Positions 16,608-26,420 are shown, numbered from the stretch's first letter. The stretch: DNA of 64,000 nucleotides from Holophagales bacterium (GCA_016714815.1 JADKBZ010000003.1:496001-560000); one strand, 5' to 3'. Program-made: numbers and translations. The notes: generated from the sequence alone by a model not told the origin.

Positions 16608-16951
16608 ATGGAATTTCCGAGGCGGTCCGCCTTCGCAGCCCTCATCCTCTTCACCTTCCTCTCCGCGTCCCCGGCGCGGGCGTGGATCCACCCCGAGCAC
16701 CGCCAGATCGCGGGGAAGGCGGTCGAGGAGATGAGCCCGGCCGAACGCGAGGTGCTGGCGGCGCTATGGGCCGAGGCGCGACAGGGGCACGAGCAGCGTC
16801 TCTGCCCCGTCCCCTGGGCAGCGCGATCAGGGTCAAGGCATCCGGGGGCCGGATCACGATCGGGAAGGCGAACGAGAAGTCCCCCGCCGTCTACGCAGCG
16901 GTCGCCGGGCTGAACCTCTACGGCATGTCGGTCCGGATCGAACCCGACTGA
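16608..16951 (+). pseudogene. Broken gene: signal-peptide N-terminus joined out of frame to a foreign C-terminus
   Basis: ATG 16608 encodes a good signal peptide (MEFPRRSAFAALILFTFLSA, cleaved near ARAW) and WIHPEHRQIAGKAVEEMSPA, then ALWAEARQGHEQRLC. After this the frame becomes Arg/Ser/Pro-rich nonsense ending at 16913. In another frame, protein-like sequence begins at SAIRVKASGGRITIGKANEK and ends with YGMSVRIEPD at 16951. The N-terminal part looks like the start of a much longer secreted protein. An internal deletion plus frame change seems to have fused two ends. I do not recognise the family. Confidence 0.55.
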
Positions 16952-17157
16952 ACCGCTCCCGTCAAACGCGTCACCGGACTCGTCCGGCCCGATTCGACGG
17001 ACGCCGGGACGAAGCGGAGCCCGGAGGCCCGGACCGCGGACGACAGTCCTCCACACCTCTTCTTTTCAGGCTCCAGCCTCGGGATAATCCCAGGTTACAG
17101 GGCATCCTCTCGCACCCAGACTCCTGAGATCGTCCCTCGAATCGAAAGGAGGGGTCC

Positions 17158-18024
17158 ATGAGATCCCCTCGCGCGCTCCCATTCGTCGCAGTGGCCGTCG
17201 TGGCTCTCTTCCTGCCCTCCGCCCGGCAGGCCCAGGCCCAGGGCTCGTCGAATTTCGTCGCCGTCAAGGGTATGGACGAGCGGCTCCGCCTCGACGTGGG
17301 GGGCTTCTTCCAGAAGTTCACGACCACGATCCGGGTCGACTCCGCCACCTACGGCAGGGGGACCGAGATCAGCCTCGAGGACGACCTGGGGATCGACTCG
17401 AACCAGTCGAACTTCCGGGCGGACGGCTACTGGCGCTTCGGCCGGCACGGGCGGCTCGAGTTCTCCTACACCGGGTGGAACAGGGGCGCCGAGCGGACGA
17501 TCGATGGCGACTTCACGATCGGCGACACGACGTACCATGCCGGAGCGAGCCTCGACTCGAGGCTCCGGGTCTCGGCCTTCGAGCTCTACTACGGCTATTC
17601 CTTCTGGAACACGCCGGAGTTCGAGCTCGGCCTGCAGCTCGGTCTTTCGGCGCTCATCAACGAGGTGAGCTTCGAAGGCACGGGAACGATCTCGGGAGGA
17701 GGAAGCTCGTCTGCCGGCTCCTTCACCTCGGAGAACCGGAGCCTGACCGTCCCCATACCGGCGATCGGCGCCCACTTCCGCTACACGCTGCTCCCCGGCT
17801 TCCTCTTCAGCGCCCGGGTCCGGGGCGTCGGCGCCACCATCGACAACGTCGAGGCGAGCTCTTTTCAGTGGAGGGCGGCCCTCGACTACTACCCGTGGAA
17901 GAACGTCGGATTCGGGGCGGCCTACGACTACATGGACATCTCGGTGGAGAAGCAGAGCGACCCCTCGGTCGGGCTGGACTACGAGTACAGCGGCCCGATG
18001 GCCTATCTCTCTCTCGTCTTCTAG
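17158..18024 (+). CDS. Outer-membrane beta-barrel protein, unknown function
   Basis: 288 residues, with AAAGGAGG just upstream of the ATG. Signal peptide ends near RQAQAQG. The mature part is a run of amphipathic beta strands: RLDVGGFFQKFTTTIRVD, FRADGYWRFGRHGRLEFSYT, FELYYGYSFWNTPEFELGL, HFRYTLLPGFLFSARVRGVG, WRAALDYYPWKNVGFGAAYD and a terminal YLSLVF ending in Phe, as expected for insertion by the BAM machinery. It is paralogous to the shorter protein at 14130. It may be a channel or a structural barrel; there is no specific evidence. Confidence 0.75.
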   Translation: MRSPRALPFVAVAVVALFLPSARQAQAQGSSNFVAVKGMDERLRLDVGGFFQKFTTTIRVDSATYGRGTEISLEDDLGIDSNQSNFRADGYWRFGRHGRLEFSYTGWNRGAERTIDGDFTIGDTTYHAGASLDSRLRVSAFELYYGYSFWNTPEFELGLQLGLSALINEVSFEGTGTISGGGSSSAGSFTSENRSLTVPIPAIGAHFRYTLLPGFLFSARVRGVGATIDNVEASSFQWRAALDYYPWKNVGFGAAYDYMDISVEKQSDPSVGLDYEYSGPMAYLSLVF

Positions 18025-18101
18025 AGGGACCTCCGCTTCAGGCGGGCCTTCCCGGCTTCTCCTCGCAGAGGCACGCCCCACGGGGCGACCCGCGGTTCCG
18101 T

Positions 18102-18806
18102 TCAGCGCTCGCCGTGCCGGCCCGCCAGCTTCTCGAGCGCCTTCTTCGACCCGAAAACGACGAGGGTGTCTCCCCGTTCCAGGGACGTCGCGAGCGACGG
18201 GATCCCGAGGATCCTCTCGACCATCCGCGTCCCGAGGCCGAGGATCCGCGTCTCGGGAACGATCCGCCGGATCGTGACGAGCGTGACGCCGAAGTCGCCC
18301 GGGAAGTCGATCGCGCCGATCTTCTTCCCGAGCAGCTCCTCCGGCACGCCGACCTCGCCGACGGCGAAGTCGGCCGAGAGGGCGAAGGAGTCGTAGAGCC
18401 CCTCCACCATGAGGCTCCCCGAGAGCCTCGCGACGGTCTCGGTCACCGGTAGGACGACCTCGTCGACGGCGAGCGCCTCGAGGATCTTCTCGTGCCGCGC
18501 CGTCATCGCGCGGACGATGAGCCGCTTCACGCCGATCTGCTTCAGGACGGAGACGGTCAGGAGGGCCGTCTCGAAGTGGGAGCCGAAGCTGACGACGACG
18601 GCGTCCATCTCGGTGATCCGCTGCTCGGCCAGCGCCTTCTCGTCGGTCGCGTCGAGACGCACCGTGTGGGTGACGAGGTCGCGGACGTCGTCGACCGCCT
18701 CCTCGCGCTCGTCGATCGCGAGGACTTCCGCTCCCCGCCGGGTCAGCTCGACGGCGAGCTGGGATCCGAAGTTGCCGAGGCCGATGACGGCGAACTGTCG
18801 CGACAT
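18102..18806 (-). CDS. ktrA: KtrA/TrkA-type potassium uptake regulatory subunit
   Basis: 234 residues. N-terminal RCK domain with Rossmann motif FAVIGLGNFGSQLAVELTRR (residues 5-24) and acidic IDE at the end of beta 2 for NAD/ATP ribose binding, then a TrkA-C domain (about 145-230, with ERGDTLVVFGSKKALEKL). This cytoplasmic ring subunit gates the membrane subunit encoded immediately upstream at 18811-20612, which ends 4 bases before this ATG. The two genes form a ktrBA operon on the minus strand. Confidence 0.92.
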   Translation of the reverse strand: MSRQFAVIGLGNFGSQLAVELTRRGAEVLAIDEREEAVDDVRDLVTHTVRLDATDEKALAEQRITEMDAVVVSFGSHFETALLTVSVLKQIGVKRLIVRAMTARHEKILEALAVDEVVLPVTETVARLSGSLMVEGLYDSFALSADFAVGEVGVPEELLGKKIGAIDFPGDFGVTLVTIRRIVPETRILGLGTRMVERILGIPSLATSLERGDTLVVFGSKKALEKLAGRHGER

Positions 18807-18810
18807 GGCC

Positions 18811-20612
18811 CTACGTTACCAGCACGTCCTCGCGGGCGTACTCGTGCCGCGCGTTCCGCCGGCGGGGCGTCACGGCCAGGACGCAGCCGAGGAGGCCGAC
18901 GCGCCCGGCGAGCATGAGACCCGAGAGGAGGAGCTTGGACGACGTCCGAGCGAAGGCGTGATGCCGGTCGACAGCCCGACCGTCGAGAGCGCCGAGACGG
19001 CCTCGAAGGCGAGGTCGAAGGCCGGCTTCTTCTCGAACGCCAGGAGGCCGAGGATCGCAACCGAGAGCAGGGAGACGGAGATGATGACGGTGGCGAACGC
19101 CCGCTGGATCGAGGCGTCGCCGAGGCGGTGCCGGAAGAGCTCGACCCGCCCCTTCCCTCCTGCGATCGAGAGAACGGTGAGGAGGGCGACGGCGACCGTC
19201 GTCGTCTTCACGCCACCCGCCGTCGAGGCGGGGGACCCGCCGATCCACATGAGCAGAAGGATGAGAAAGAGGGCGGCCGGGGCGAGCCCGGCGACGTCGA
19301 CGGTGTTGAACCCGGCGGTCCTCGCCGACACCGAGTGGAAGAGCGCTGCCAGGAACCGCTCCCCCCACGTCTCGCCGAGGGCCCCGCCCGCGGGGTCCAG
19401 GAGGAGGAGCCCCGCCGTCCCGAGGACGAGGAGAAGACCCGTGACGGTGAGGACCATCTCGACGTGGAGGCCGGCCCGCCGTCGCCGCCGCGCCAGGAAC
19501 CCTCCGATCGCGGCGAGGACGGGGAACCCCAGCCCTCCGGCGACGACGAGGACCATGATCGTCGACTGGACGACGACGTTGTCCGCGAGCCCCGGCGCAG
19601 CGAGGTTCATGCCGTGGAGCGCGAAGCCGGCGTTGCAGAAGGCCGAGACGCTGTGGAAGACGGCCGAGAAGAGCCGCCCCGATTCGGGGAACGCGCTTTC
19701 CGGAAGGTGCCGATAGAGGATGGCGGCGCCGGCCGCCTCGAAGCCGAGGGTCACGAGCGCGATCTGCGCGAGCGTCGCGCGGGCGCGGCCGAGGCTCTGC
19801 TCGCCGACGAGCGACTGGAGGCTCGCGTACTGCCGGAGCGTCCCTCCCGTGAAGGCGAACGCGAAGAACGTCGTGAGCGTCATGATCCCGAGGCCGCCCG
19901 CCTGGATGAGGGCGAGGAGGATCGCGTGCCCGAACGGTGTGAAGGCCGTCCGCGTGTCGACGACCGTCAGCCCGGTCACGGATGCGGCGCTCGCCGCGGT
20001 GAAAAGGGCGTCCACCGTCGTGAGCCCGCCGCCGGTGGTCGCGCGCGGGAGGAGGAGCAGGCCGGTCCCGGCGCCGATCAGGAGGAGGAAGCTCGCGAGG
20101 ATGACGAGGTGGGGCTGGACGACCTGTCCGACGAACCTCCGGCTGTCGCGCAGCGTTCCGAGGAGGAGCGAGACGACGAGAAAGGCCTGGGTGGCGACGA
20201 GCCACGCGCCGGCGAAGTCGTCGGGGTCGAATCCGAAGAGGACGACGGGCGACGCGTGGCCGCCGCGCCGGCCGAGAAAGCCGAGCACGACGACGATCCA
20301 GACGAAGACGTCGAGCCGGTGCGTGCGGAGAAAGGCCCGGCGGTCGTCCCACGTCAGCAGACGGAGAACGCCCAGGACGACGAAGGTCCCCAGGACGAGC
20401 TCCAGGAGCAGCCGGACGAAGCCCGAGAGCTCGGGCTCGAGCACGAACCCGTGCTCGAGAACCAGCGCCCCGACCGCGAGGAGAGCCAGGAGCCGAAGCG
20501 TGACGGCAACGGCCCCGTCGAACGCCGCCCTGAGCCCCCGGTCGGCCTTCGGCCTTGCCAGGTCCCGCAGGTGCAGCTTCGTCAGCGATCGGAAGAACCG
20601 GCCTTCGGCCAT
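18811..20612 (-). CDS. ktrB: KtrB/TrkH-type potassium channel subunit, frameshifted near the C-terminus
   Basis: About 600 residues from ATG 20612. A long N-terminal membrane region is followed by the four MPM repeats with filter motifs: SAASVTGLTVVD, SAFCNAGFALHG, SARTAGFNTVDV and SALSTVGLSTGITP. Just after STGITPS the frame breaks, near 18946-18960. The expected ending, TSSKLLLSGLMLAGRVGLLG with a basic tail ending REDVLVT, is in a neighbouring frame and stops at 18811, right before ktrA. Left unrepaired, the frame ends at 18870 with a Ser/Arg tail. All selectivity filters are intact, so a sequencing indel is plausible. Role: K+ uptake with KtrA. Confidence 0.85.
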
Positions 20613-20660
20613 CGCGCCGAGTCTACGGTCGCCTGATCCCGGAACGTATAGTTCGAACGC

Positions 20661-21704
20661 ATGCCGCACCCATTCGGGACGGACAGGGTGGAAGAGCTCC
20701 CAGGCGGGCACGTCCGACTTCGGTGCCGGAACGCGAAGAGCTGGACTCCGCGAAGGCCCGCGGAGCGCGGAATGGTCCTCCATCCGGGGACGGCGATCCG
20801 CTGGGAAGACGCTCTCTGGGAGGTCGTCGCGACAGGGACCGGCCCCGGGGAGGGCCCGTGGTACGACCTGGCGCCCTGGGACGAGCGGCACGCGATCCGG
20901 CTCCTCCTCCCCTACGACGAGACGAGCGAGGCCGAGAGGGCCGCCGACGTGCGCGACGTCGATCGACGCCGGGCGGCGGGACGCGTCACGCTCCTCCTCG
21001 CGCCCGTCGCGGGGTTCCTGCCGGGACGGGTCCAGGAACGCCTCGGGGTGGAGCTCGGCATCCGCGCGACGACGCTGACCCTCGCGTCGATCCTCGTTCC
21101 GATGGCCGTGGGGACGTACGCACTCCTGATGACCCTGGCGGCCGGCTTCGGCGCCGGGATGCAGGTCGGCGGGCCGGCCGTCACGCCGCTCTTTCCGCTC
21201 CTTTCCTACTTCCTTCCCGAGTCGCTCCTGCGCTTCGGGATCGCGTGGTCGCAGGACCGGCCCGTCGGCGCCCTGCTCGGCATCCCGCTCTATTTCCTGG
21301 CGCGGGTCACCGGCCTCGTCGGACCGCCCCCCGGGCGCCCGGATCCGGGGGAGCCGGACGAGGGCCGCCGCCTGGACGATCGCTACCTGATGATCGAGCC
21401 GCTCCTCGCGCTCCTCCCGGCACCGGACCAGGAGCGGCTCCGGGAACGGCGCGGCTTCGCGCCCCTCACGTGGGGAAAGCGGACGGCCTGGCTCCTCCTC
21501 GTCTACCCGGGGATGACGGCGCCGGCCCAGCTGGCGAGCCTGGCGACTCGAGGGGGAGGCCTTCTCGCCGTCTTCTTCCTCCTCGGCACGCTCCTCCTGG
21601 CCGTCGAGCAGGTCTGGCGGCTCCGGCTCCTTCGGCGGGGCGAGCCGGCCCCGAGCGTCCTCGGACACCTGGTGAAGCCGTACGCCGCCCTCCTCCTGCG
21701 CTGA
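20661..21704 (+). CDS. Membrane protein of unknown function
   Basis: 347 residues. A soluble N-terminal domain (about 1-110, including GMVLHPGTAIRWEDALWEVV and WYDLAPWDERHAIRLLLPYD) is followed by about four to five hydrophobic helices (residues 120-330). It is divergent from ktrB, with 48 bases between the starts. Similar soluble-plus-membrane proteins of unknown role are frequent in acidobacteria, but I cannot name a family. Spacing to the decarboxylase gene downstream is 29 bases, so co-transcription is possible. Confidence 0.65.
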   Translation: MPHPFGTDRVEELPGGHVRLRCRNAKSWTPRRPAERGMVLHPGTAIRWEDALWEVVATGTGPGEGPWYDLAPWDERHAIRLLLPYDETSEAERAADVRDVDRRRAAGRVTLLLAPVAGFLPGRVQERLGVELGIRATTLTLASILVPMAVGTYALLMTLAAGFGAGMQVGGPAVTPLFPLLSYFLPESLLRFGIAWSQDRPVGALLGIPLYFLARVTGLVGPPPGRPDPGEPDEGRRLDDRYLMIEPLLALLPAPDQERLRERRGFAPLTWGKRTAWLLLVYPGMTAPAQLASLATRGGGLLAVFFLLGTLLLAVEQVWRLRLLRRGEPAPSVLGHLVKPYAALLLR

Positions 21705-21733
21705 CCGCCCGCCCGAAATAGACTCTCCCCACC

Positions 21734-23182
21734 ATGAACGGTGATTTTTCTCCCGACACCCTCAGGGCCTGGGGCGGCGCGGCCGTCGAGCGGCTCGCCC
21801 GCTACCTCGAAACGATCGAGAGCCGGCCCGTCCTGGCCCGGACGAAGCCGGGCGAGCTCCTGGCGCAGTTCCCGCCCGAGGCCCCCGAAGAGCCCGAGCC
21901 GTGGGAGGCGATCGAGCGCGACCTCGACCGGCTCGTCGAGCCCAACCTGACGCACTGGCAGCACCCCGGCTTCATGGCCTATTTCGCCACGAACGGCTCG
22001 GTCCCCGGCATCGTCGGCGAGACGCTCGCCGCCGGCTACAACCAGGTCGGCATCCTCTGGCGCTCCTCCCCCGCCTCCAACGAGATGGAGCAGGCGATGG
22101 TCCGCTGGCTCGCGAATTTCGTCGGGCTGCCGTCCGAGTTTGACGGCCAGCTCGCCGACACCGCCTCCTCCGCGTCCCTCATCGCCCTCGCCGCCGCGCG
22201 CGAGCAGGCCTTCCCCGACGTGCGGAAGACGGGGCTCGCGGGCCATCCGCCGGCCGTCGTCTACTGCTCCGAGCTCGCCCACTCCTCGATCGACAAGGCG
22301 TGCGTCGTCCTCGGCCTCGGGATCGCGGGCCTCAGGAAGATCCCGACGGACGCCGTGCACCGGATGGACCTGGCCGCGCTCGAAGCCGCCATCGCCGAAG
22401 ACCGCGCCGCGGGCCGCCGGCCGATCGCGGTCGTCGGCACCGCCGGGACGACCGCCGTCACGTCGGTCGACCCGCTCCCCGGAATCGCCGCGATCTGCCG
22501 CCGCGAGGGGCTCTGGATGCACGTCGACGCCGCCTACGCGGGCGCGGCCGCGAGCCTTCCCGAGAAGCGGCCCCTCTTCGCCGGGTGGGAGGAGGCCGAC
22601 TCGATCGTCTGGAACCCCCACAAGTGGCTCTTCCTCCCGCTCGAGTGCACCGGCCTCTTCTTCCGGAAGATGGACCGCGTGCGGCGCGCCTTCTCCGTCG
22701 TCCCGACCTACCTCGAGACGCCCGAGGGGAGCGCCGGGGTGCGCGAGTACATGGACTACGGGATCCAGCTCGGCCGCCGTTTCCGCGCGCTCAAGGCGTG
22801 GATCATGATGCGGACTTTCGGCGCAAAGGCGCTGCGCGAGAGGCTCCGGAGCCACATCGACCTCGCGCTCCGCCTGGAGGGCGACCTCCGGTGCGAGCCG
22901 GACGTCGAGATCCTCGCGCCCGTCCCCTTCTCCGTCGTCGTCTTCCGCTTCGCCCCCGCCTCTCTCTCCGGGCCGGAGAGCGACGCCCTGAACCAGCGGA
23001 TCCTCGAGGAGGTCAACCGGGAGGGGCGCTTCTTCATCTCTCACGGGGTCGTGAAGGGCCGCTACGCGCTCCACGCCGCCATCGGAAGCCTCCGAACCGA
23101 GGATCGGCACGTGGCCGCCCTCCTCGAATCCCTCCGTTCCGCCCGGGCCGCGGCTGAAACCGTCACGGCTCCGAACCCGTAA
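21734..23182 (+). CDS. PLP-dependent group II decarboxylase (aromatic-L-amino-acid decarboxylase-like)
   Basis: 482 residues, normal family length. The substrate-binding segment HWQHPGFMAYFATNGSVPGI (about 75-95), HVDAAYAGAA with the PLP-pairing Asp, and NPHKWLFLPLEC with Schiff-base Lys near residue 297 identify the DOPA/tryptophan/tyrosine/phenylacetaldehyde-synthase-like branch. Expected chemistry: decarboxylation of an aromatic or related L-amino acid to the amine plus CO2 in the cytoplasm; specificity cannot be read from sequence. An exporter operon begins 87 bases downstream, so a link with amine export is conceivable but unproven. Confidence 0.9.
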   Translation: MNGDFSPDTLRAWGGAAVERLARYLETIESRPVLARTKPGELLAQFPPEAPEEPEPWEAIERDLDRLVEPNLTHWQHPGFMAYFATNGSVPGIVGETLAAGYNQVGILWRSSPASNEMEQAMVRWLANFVGLPSEFDGQLADTASSASLIALAAAREQAFPDVRKTGLAGHPPAVVYCSELAHSSIDKACVVLGLGIAGLRKIPTDAVHRMDLAALEAAIAEDRAAGRRPIAVVGTAGTTAVTSVDPLPGIAAICRREGLWMHVDAAYAGAAASLPEKRPLFAGWEEADSIVWNPHKWLFLPLECTGLFFRKMDRVRRAFSVVPTYLETPEGSAGVREYMDYGIQLGRRFRALKAWIMMRTFGAKALRERLRSHIDLALRLEGDLRCEPDVEILAPVPFSVVVFRFAPASLSGPESDALNQRILEEVNREGRFFISHGVVKGRYALHAAIGSLRTEDRHVAALLESLRSARAAAETVTAPNP

Positions 23183-23268
23183 TCTGTCCTGAGAGAGCCG
23201 GGGGGAGAGTTTCGCCGATCGTCCGCCAGGGGCGAGGCGTCGCGTCAAAGTCCCTCCGGGAGAGCGAG

Positions 23269-24483
23269 ATGAGCCTCATCGAACCGACCAACCGCACCGC
23301 GGACCTCTCCGCCCTGAAGATCCGGCGCGACTCCCGCCCCGATCGCGGCCGCTGGGTCCTCCCCGCCGTCGCGACGGGAATCGTCGTCCTCGTCGCGCTC
23401 GTCCTCGTCTGGAGCCGGGCCACCGGCGCCACGCTCCGCGCGCCCGAGGTCTCCGTGACCCGCGTCGCCCTCGTGACGCCGACCCAGGCCTCGACCGTCC
23501 TGACCGCCTCGGGCTACATCGTCGCGAGGAGCAAGGCCGAGATCTCACCGAAGTCGGTCGGGCGCGTCGCCTGGCTGAACCTGGAGGAGGGGCAGAAGGT
23601 GAGGAAGGGCGAGCTCGTCGCCCGCCTCGAGTCGCAGGAGCTGGAAGCGCAGCGCAAGCAGTACGCCGCCTCGCGCGAGCAGGCCCTGGCCGAGCTCGTC
23701 AACGCCCGCCTCGAACGGCAGCGCGCCGCGACCCTCCTCAAGGACCTCGTCGGGAGCCAGCAGGCCTTCGACGCCGCGGATTCCCGCGTCAAGTCGCTCG
23801 AGGCCGGGGTCGCCTCGATCGAGGCCCAGGTGCGCTACGTCGAGGAGCTGATCAAGAACTCCGAGATCTACGCCCCGATCGACGGCGTCGTGACGGTGAA
23901 GAAGGCGTTCGTCGGCGAGACGGTCGCCCCGCAGGGCTTCGGCGGCGCCGGCTCCGCGGGGGCCACGTTCGCGGTCATCGTCGACCTCGGCTCGCTCGAG
24001 ATGGAGGCCGACATCAACGAGCAGAACCTCGGGCGCCTCGCCATCGGGCAGCCCGCGGAAGTGGCGCTCGACGCCTACCCCGACAAGCCCTACAAGGCGC
24101 GCCTCCGGCAGATCGTCCCCACCGCGGACCGGCAGAAGGGCTCCGTGAAGGTGAAGATCGAGATCCTCGCCCGGGACGCGCGGATCCTCCCGGAGATGTC
24201 GTGCCGCGTCGTCTTCCTGAACCCGGAGACGAAGGTCGACACGGAGGCGAAGCCGAAGGTGATGGTCCCGTCCGCGTCAGTCGTCGAGGTCGACGGGAAG
24301 AAGGGGGTCCTCCTCGTGAAGGAGGGCGTGGCCGTCTTCCGTCCGCTGGAGCTCGGAGTGACGACCGGAAGCCAGGTGGAGGTCGCGTCGGGCGCCGCCG
24401 GAGGCGAGGAGATCGTCGCCGAGGCGGCGGGCACCGGAACGAAGTGGCGTGCGGAGCAGAAGGTCCGCGTGAAGAAGGACTGA
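23269..24483 (+). CDS. Periplasmic adaptor (HlyD/MacA-type membrane fusion protein)
   Basis: 404 residues. One N-terminal membrane helix (about 24-44), a split biotinyl-lipoyl domain (SGYIVARSKAEISPKSVGRV and YAPIDGVVTVKKAFVGETVA), a helical hairpin (about 120-190) and C-terminal beta-barrel domains. The biotinyl half-motifs and hairpin define an RND/ABC periplasmic adaptor. It is followed by an ATPase and three FtsX-like permeases in the same direction, so it should connect this MacB-type ABC machine across the periplasm. Confidence 0.88.
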   Translation: MSLIEPTNRTADLSALKIRRDSRPDRGRWVLPAVATGIVVLVALVLVWSRATGATLRAPEVSVTRVALVTPTQASTVLTASGYIVARSKAEISPKSVGRVAWLNLEEGQKVRKGELVARLESQELEAQRKQYAASREQALAELVNARLERQRAATLLKDLVGSQQAFDAADSRVKSLEAGVASIEAQVRYVEELIKNSEIYAPIDGVVTVKKAFVGETVAPQGFGGAGSAGATFAVIVDLGSLEMEADINEQNLGRLAIGQPAEVALDAYPDKPYKARLRQIVPTADRQKGSVKVKIEILARDARILPEMSCRVVFLNPETKVDTEAKPKVMVPSASVVEVDGKKGVLLVKEGVAVFRPLELGVTTGSQVEVASGAAGGEEIVAEAAGTGTKWRAEQKVRVKKD

Positions 24484-24493
24484 CGAGGAGAGC

Positions 24494-25240
24494 ATGGCCG
24501 AACCCCTGATCCGGATCGAAAACGTCGTCAAGCAGTACACGCGCGATACACAGGTCCTCACCGTCCTCGACGGCCTCTCGCTCGAGGTCGAGAAGGGGGA
24601 CTTCGTCGCCCTCATGGGCCCCTCGGGCTCGGGGAAGACGACCCTCCTGAACCTGATCGCCGGCATCGACCGCCCGACGAGCGGTCGCATCCTCGTCGGC
24701 GCCGACGAGGTCTCCGCGATGAGCGAGGGGGCCCTCGCGAGGTGGCGGAGCGAGAACGTCGGCTTCATCTTCCAGCTCTACAACCTCGTGCCGGTCCTGA
24801 CCGCGTTCGAGAACGTCGAGCTCCCGCTCCTCCTGACCCGCCTCTCGAAGGCGGAAAGGAAGAAACAGGCCGAGACGGCCCTCGCCGTCGTCGCACTCTC
24901 CGACCGGCTCGACCACTACCCGAGGCAGCTCTCGGGCGGGCAGGAGCAGCGCGTCGCCATCGCGCGCGCCATCGCGACCGACCCGGCGCTCCTCGTCGCC
25001 GACGAGCCGACGGGCGACCTCGACTCGAAATCGGGCGAGGAGATCCTCGTCCTCCTCGAGCGTCTCCACAGCGAGTTCGGCAAGACGATCGTCATGGTGA
25101 CGCACGACCCGAAGGCCGCCGCGCGGGCCCACCGCCTCGTCCACCTCGACAAGGGGGTCCTCAAGGAGGACGTCCGCGCGAAGGGCGAGAAGGGAGAGAT
25201 CGGCGTCGCGGCCGCCGCGGCGATCGCGGCCGGCAGGTAG
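24494..25240 (+). CDS. ABC transporter ATP-binding protein (MacB/LolD type)
   Basis: 248 residues. Walker A GPSGSGKTTLLNLIAG (about 42-57), signature LSGGQEQRVAIARAIA (with Glu instead of the common Gln), Walker B ALLVADEPTGDLDSKSG and the switch His in VMVTHDP. This is the MacB/LolD/FtsE family that works mechanically with FtsX-fold permeases rather than importers. It starts 10 bases after the adaptor gene and ends 3 bases before the first permease, so it is one operon. Confidence 0.92.
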   Translation: MAEPLIRIENVVKQYTRDTQVLTVLDGLSLEVEKGDFVALMGPSGSGKTTLLNLIAGIDRPTSGRILVGADEVSAMSEGALARWRSENVGFIFQLYNLVPVLTAFENVELPLLLTRLSKAERKKQAETALAVVALSDRLDHYPRQLSGGQEQRVAIARAIATDPALLVADEPTGDLDSKSGEEILVLLERLHSEFGKTIVMVTHDPKAAARAHRLVHLDKGVLKEDVRAKGEKGEIGVAAAAAIAAGR

Positions 25241-25243
25241 GCC

Positions 25244-26404
25244 GTGAAGCTCCTGCCGCTCGTCCTGAAGAACCTGCTGAGGAAGAAGACCCGGTCGCTC
25301 CTGACGATCGGATCGATCGTCCTGCCGCTCTTCGTCATCTGCATCCTCGGGACGCTCCTCAGGGCCCTCGACGCGGACCCCTCCGGCGGAAAGGGGATGT
25401 ACCGGCTCATCGTCCGGCACAAGGTCTCCATCACGAACTGGCTCCCGGGCGCCTACGACCCGAAGATCCGCAGCCTCCCCGGCGTCGTCGAGACGCTCCG
25501 GATGAACTGGTTCGGCGGGTCGTACATCGACCAGTCGGCGAAGAACCAGTTCGCGCGGTTCTCCACGTCCGACGCGGACCGGCTCATGAAGGTCTTCGAC
25601 GAGGCGAAGATCGTCGAGGGGAGCGAGGCGGATTGGGTGAACGACCGCTCCGGCCTCCTCGTCGGCGGGCAGCTCATGAAGCGCTTCGGGTGGAAGCTGG
25701 GGCAGAAGGTCGCCTTCAAGGGAGACATCTACCCGATCACCCTCGAGCTGACCGTCCGGGCGGTCTTCTCCGCCGCCGACGAGAGCGGCGTCTACTTCCA
25801 CCACCAGGCGGTCGAAGAGGCGCTCCCCCGCGTGAAGGGCTACGTCGGCTGGTACTGGCTGAAGACCGACTCCCTCGCCGCCTCGGAGCGGGTTCCGAAG
25901 CAGATCGACGCGATGTTCGAGAACTCCTCGTACCCGACGCGCTCCGAGACCGAGAAGGAATTCCAGGCGATGTGGGTCTCGATGCTCGGGAACGTGAAGC
26001 TCCTCGTCGGGTCGATCACGACGATCATCGCGATCGTCATCCTCCTCATCGCGGCGAACACGATGGCGATGGCCGCCCGCGAGCGGGTCACCGAGATCGC
26101 CGTCCTGCGCGTCCTCGGCTTCTCGAAGGAGAAGATCCTCGGCCTCGTCCTGGGCGAGAGCTTCGCGCTCTCCCTCTTCGGGGGTCTCCTCGGCCTCGGA
26201 CTCTTCATCCTGATCCTCCCGGGTTTCCGCGAGGGGCTCGCGAACTCGCCGATGGGGAGCTTTGCGGCGGGCATTAAGCTCTTCCCCGAGGTCCTCCTCC
26301 TCGGCTTTGGAGTCACTCTCGCGGTCGGCCTCCTCGCGGGCCTCGTCCCGGCAATCCGGTCGGCCGCGCGCCCGATCACCGACGGCCTCCGGCAGGTCGC
26401 CTAG
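25244..26404 (+). CDS. FtsX/MacB-type ABC permease, copy 1
   Basis: 386 residues, GTG start. A first helix after LRKKTRSLLTIGSIVLPLFV, a large periplasmic domain (about 45-255), then three C-terminal helices with the family motif AANTMAMAARERVTEIAVLR. Arranged as in MacB-type permeases without a fused ATPase. The protein is a close paralog of the next gene throughout (shared GGKGMYRL, NWFGG, SETEKEFQ and ITDGLRQV-type ending), showing a tandem duplication. Confidence 0.88.
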   Translation: MKLLPLVLKNLLRKKTRSLLTIGSIVLPLFVICILGTLLRALDADPSGGKGMYRLIVRHKVSITNWLPGAYDPKIRSLPGVVETLRMNWFGGSYIDQSAKNQFARFSTSDADRLMKVFDEAKIVEGSEADWVNDRSGLLVGGQLMKRFGWKLGQKVAFKGDIYPITLELTVRAVFSAADESGVYFHHQAVEEALPRVKGYVGWYWLKTDSLAASERVPKQIDAMFENSSYPTRSETEKEFQAMWVSMLGNVKLLVGSITTIIAIVILLIAANTMAMAARERVTEIAVLRVLGFSKEKILGLVLGESFALSLFGGLLGLGLFILILPGFREGLANSPMGSFAAGIKLFPEVLLLGFGVTLAVGLLAGLVPAIRSAARPITDGLRQVA

Positions 26405-26420
26405 CCCCGGTGTCCAGGCC

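Noticed and set aside
20640..20665. GTTCGAA sequence near 20650 as a tRNA T-loop
   Set aside because: No acceptor or anticodon stems surround it; it is part of the ktrB/20661 divergent spacer.
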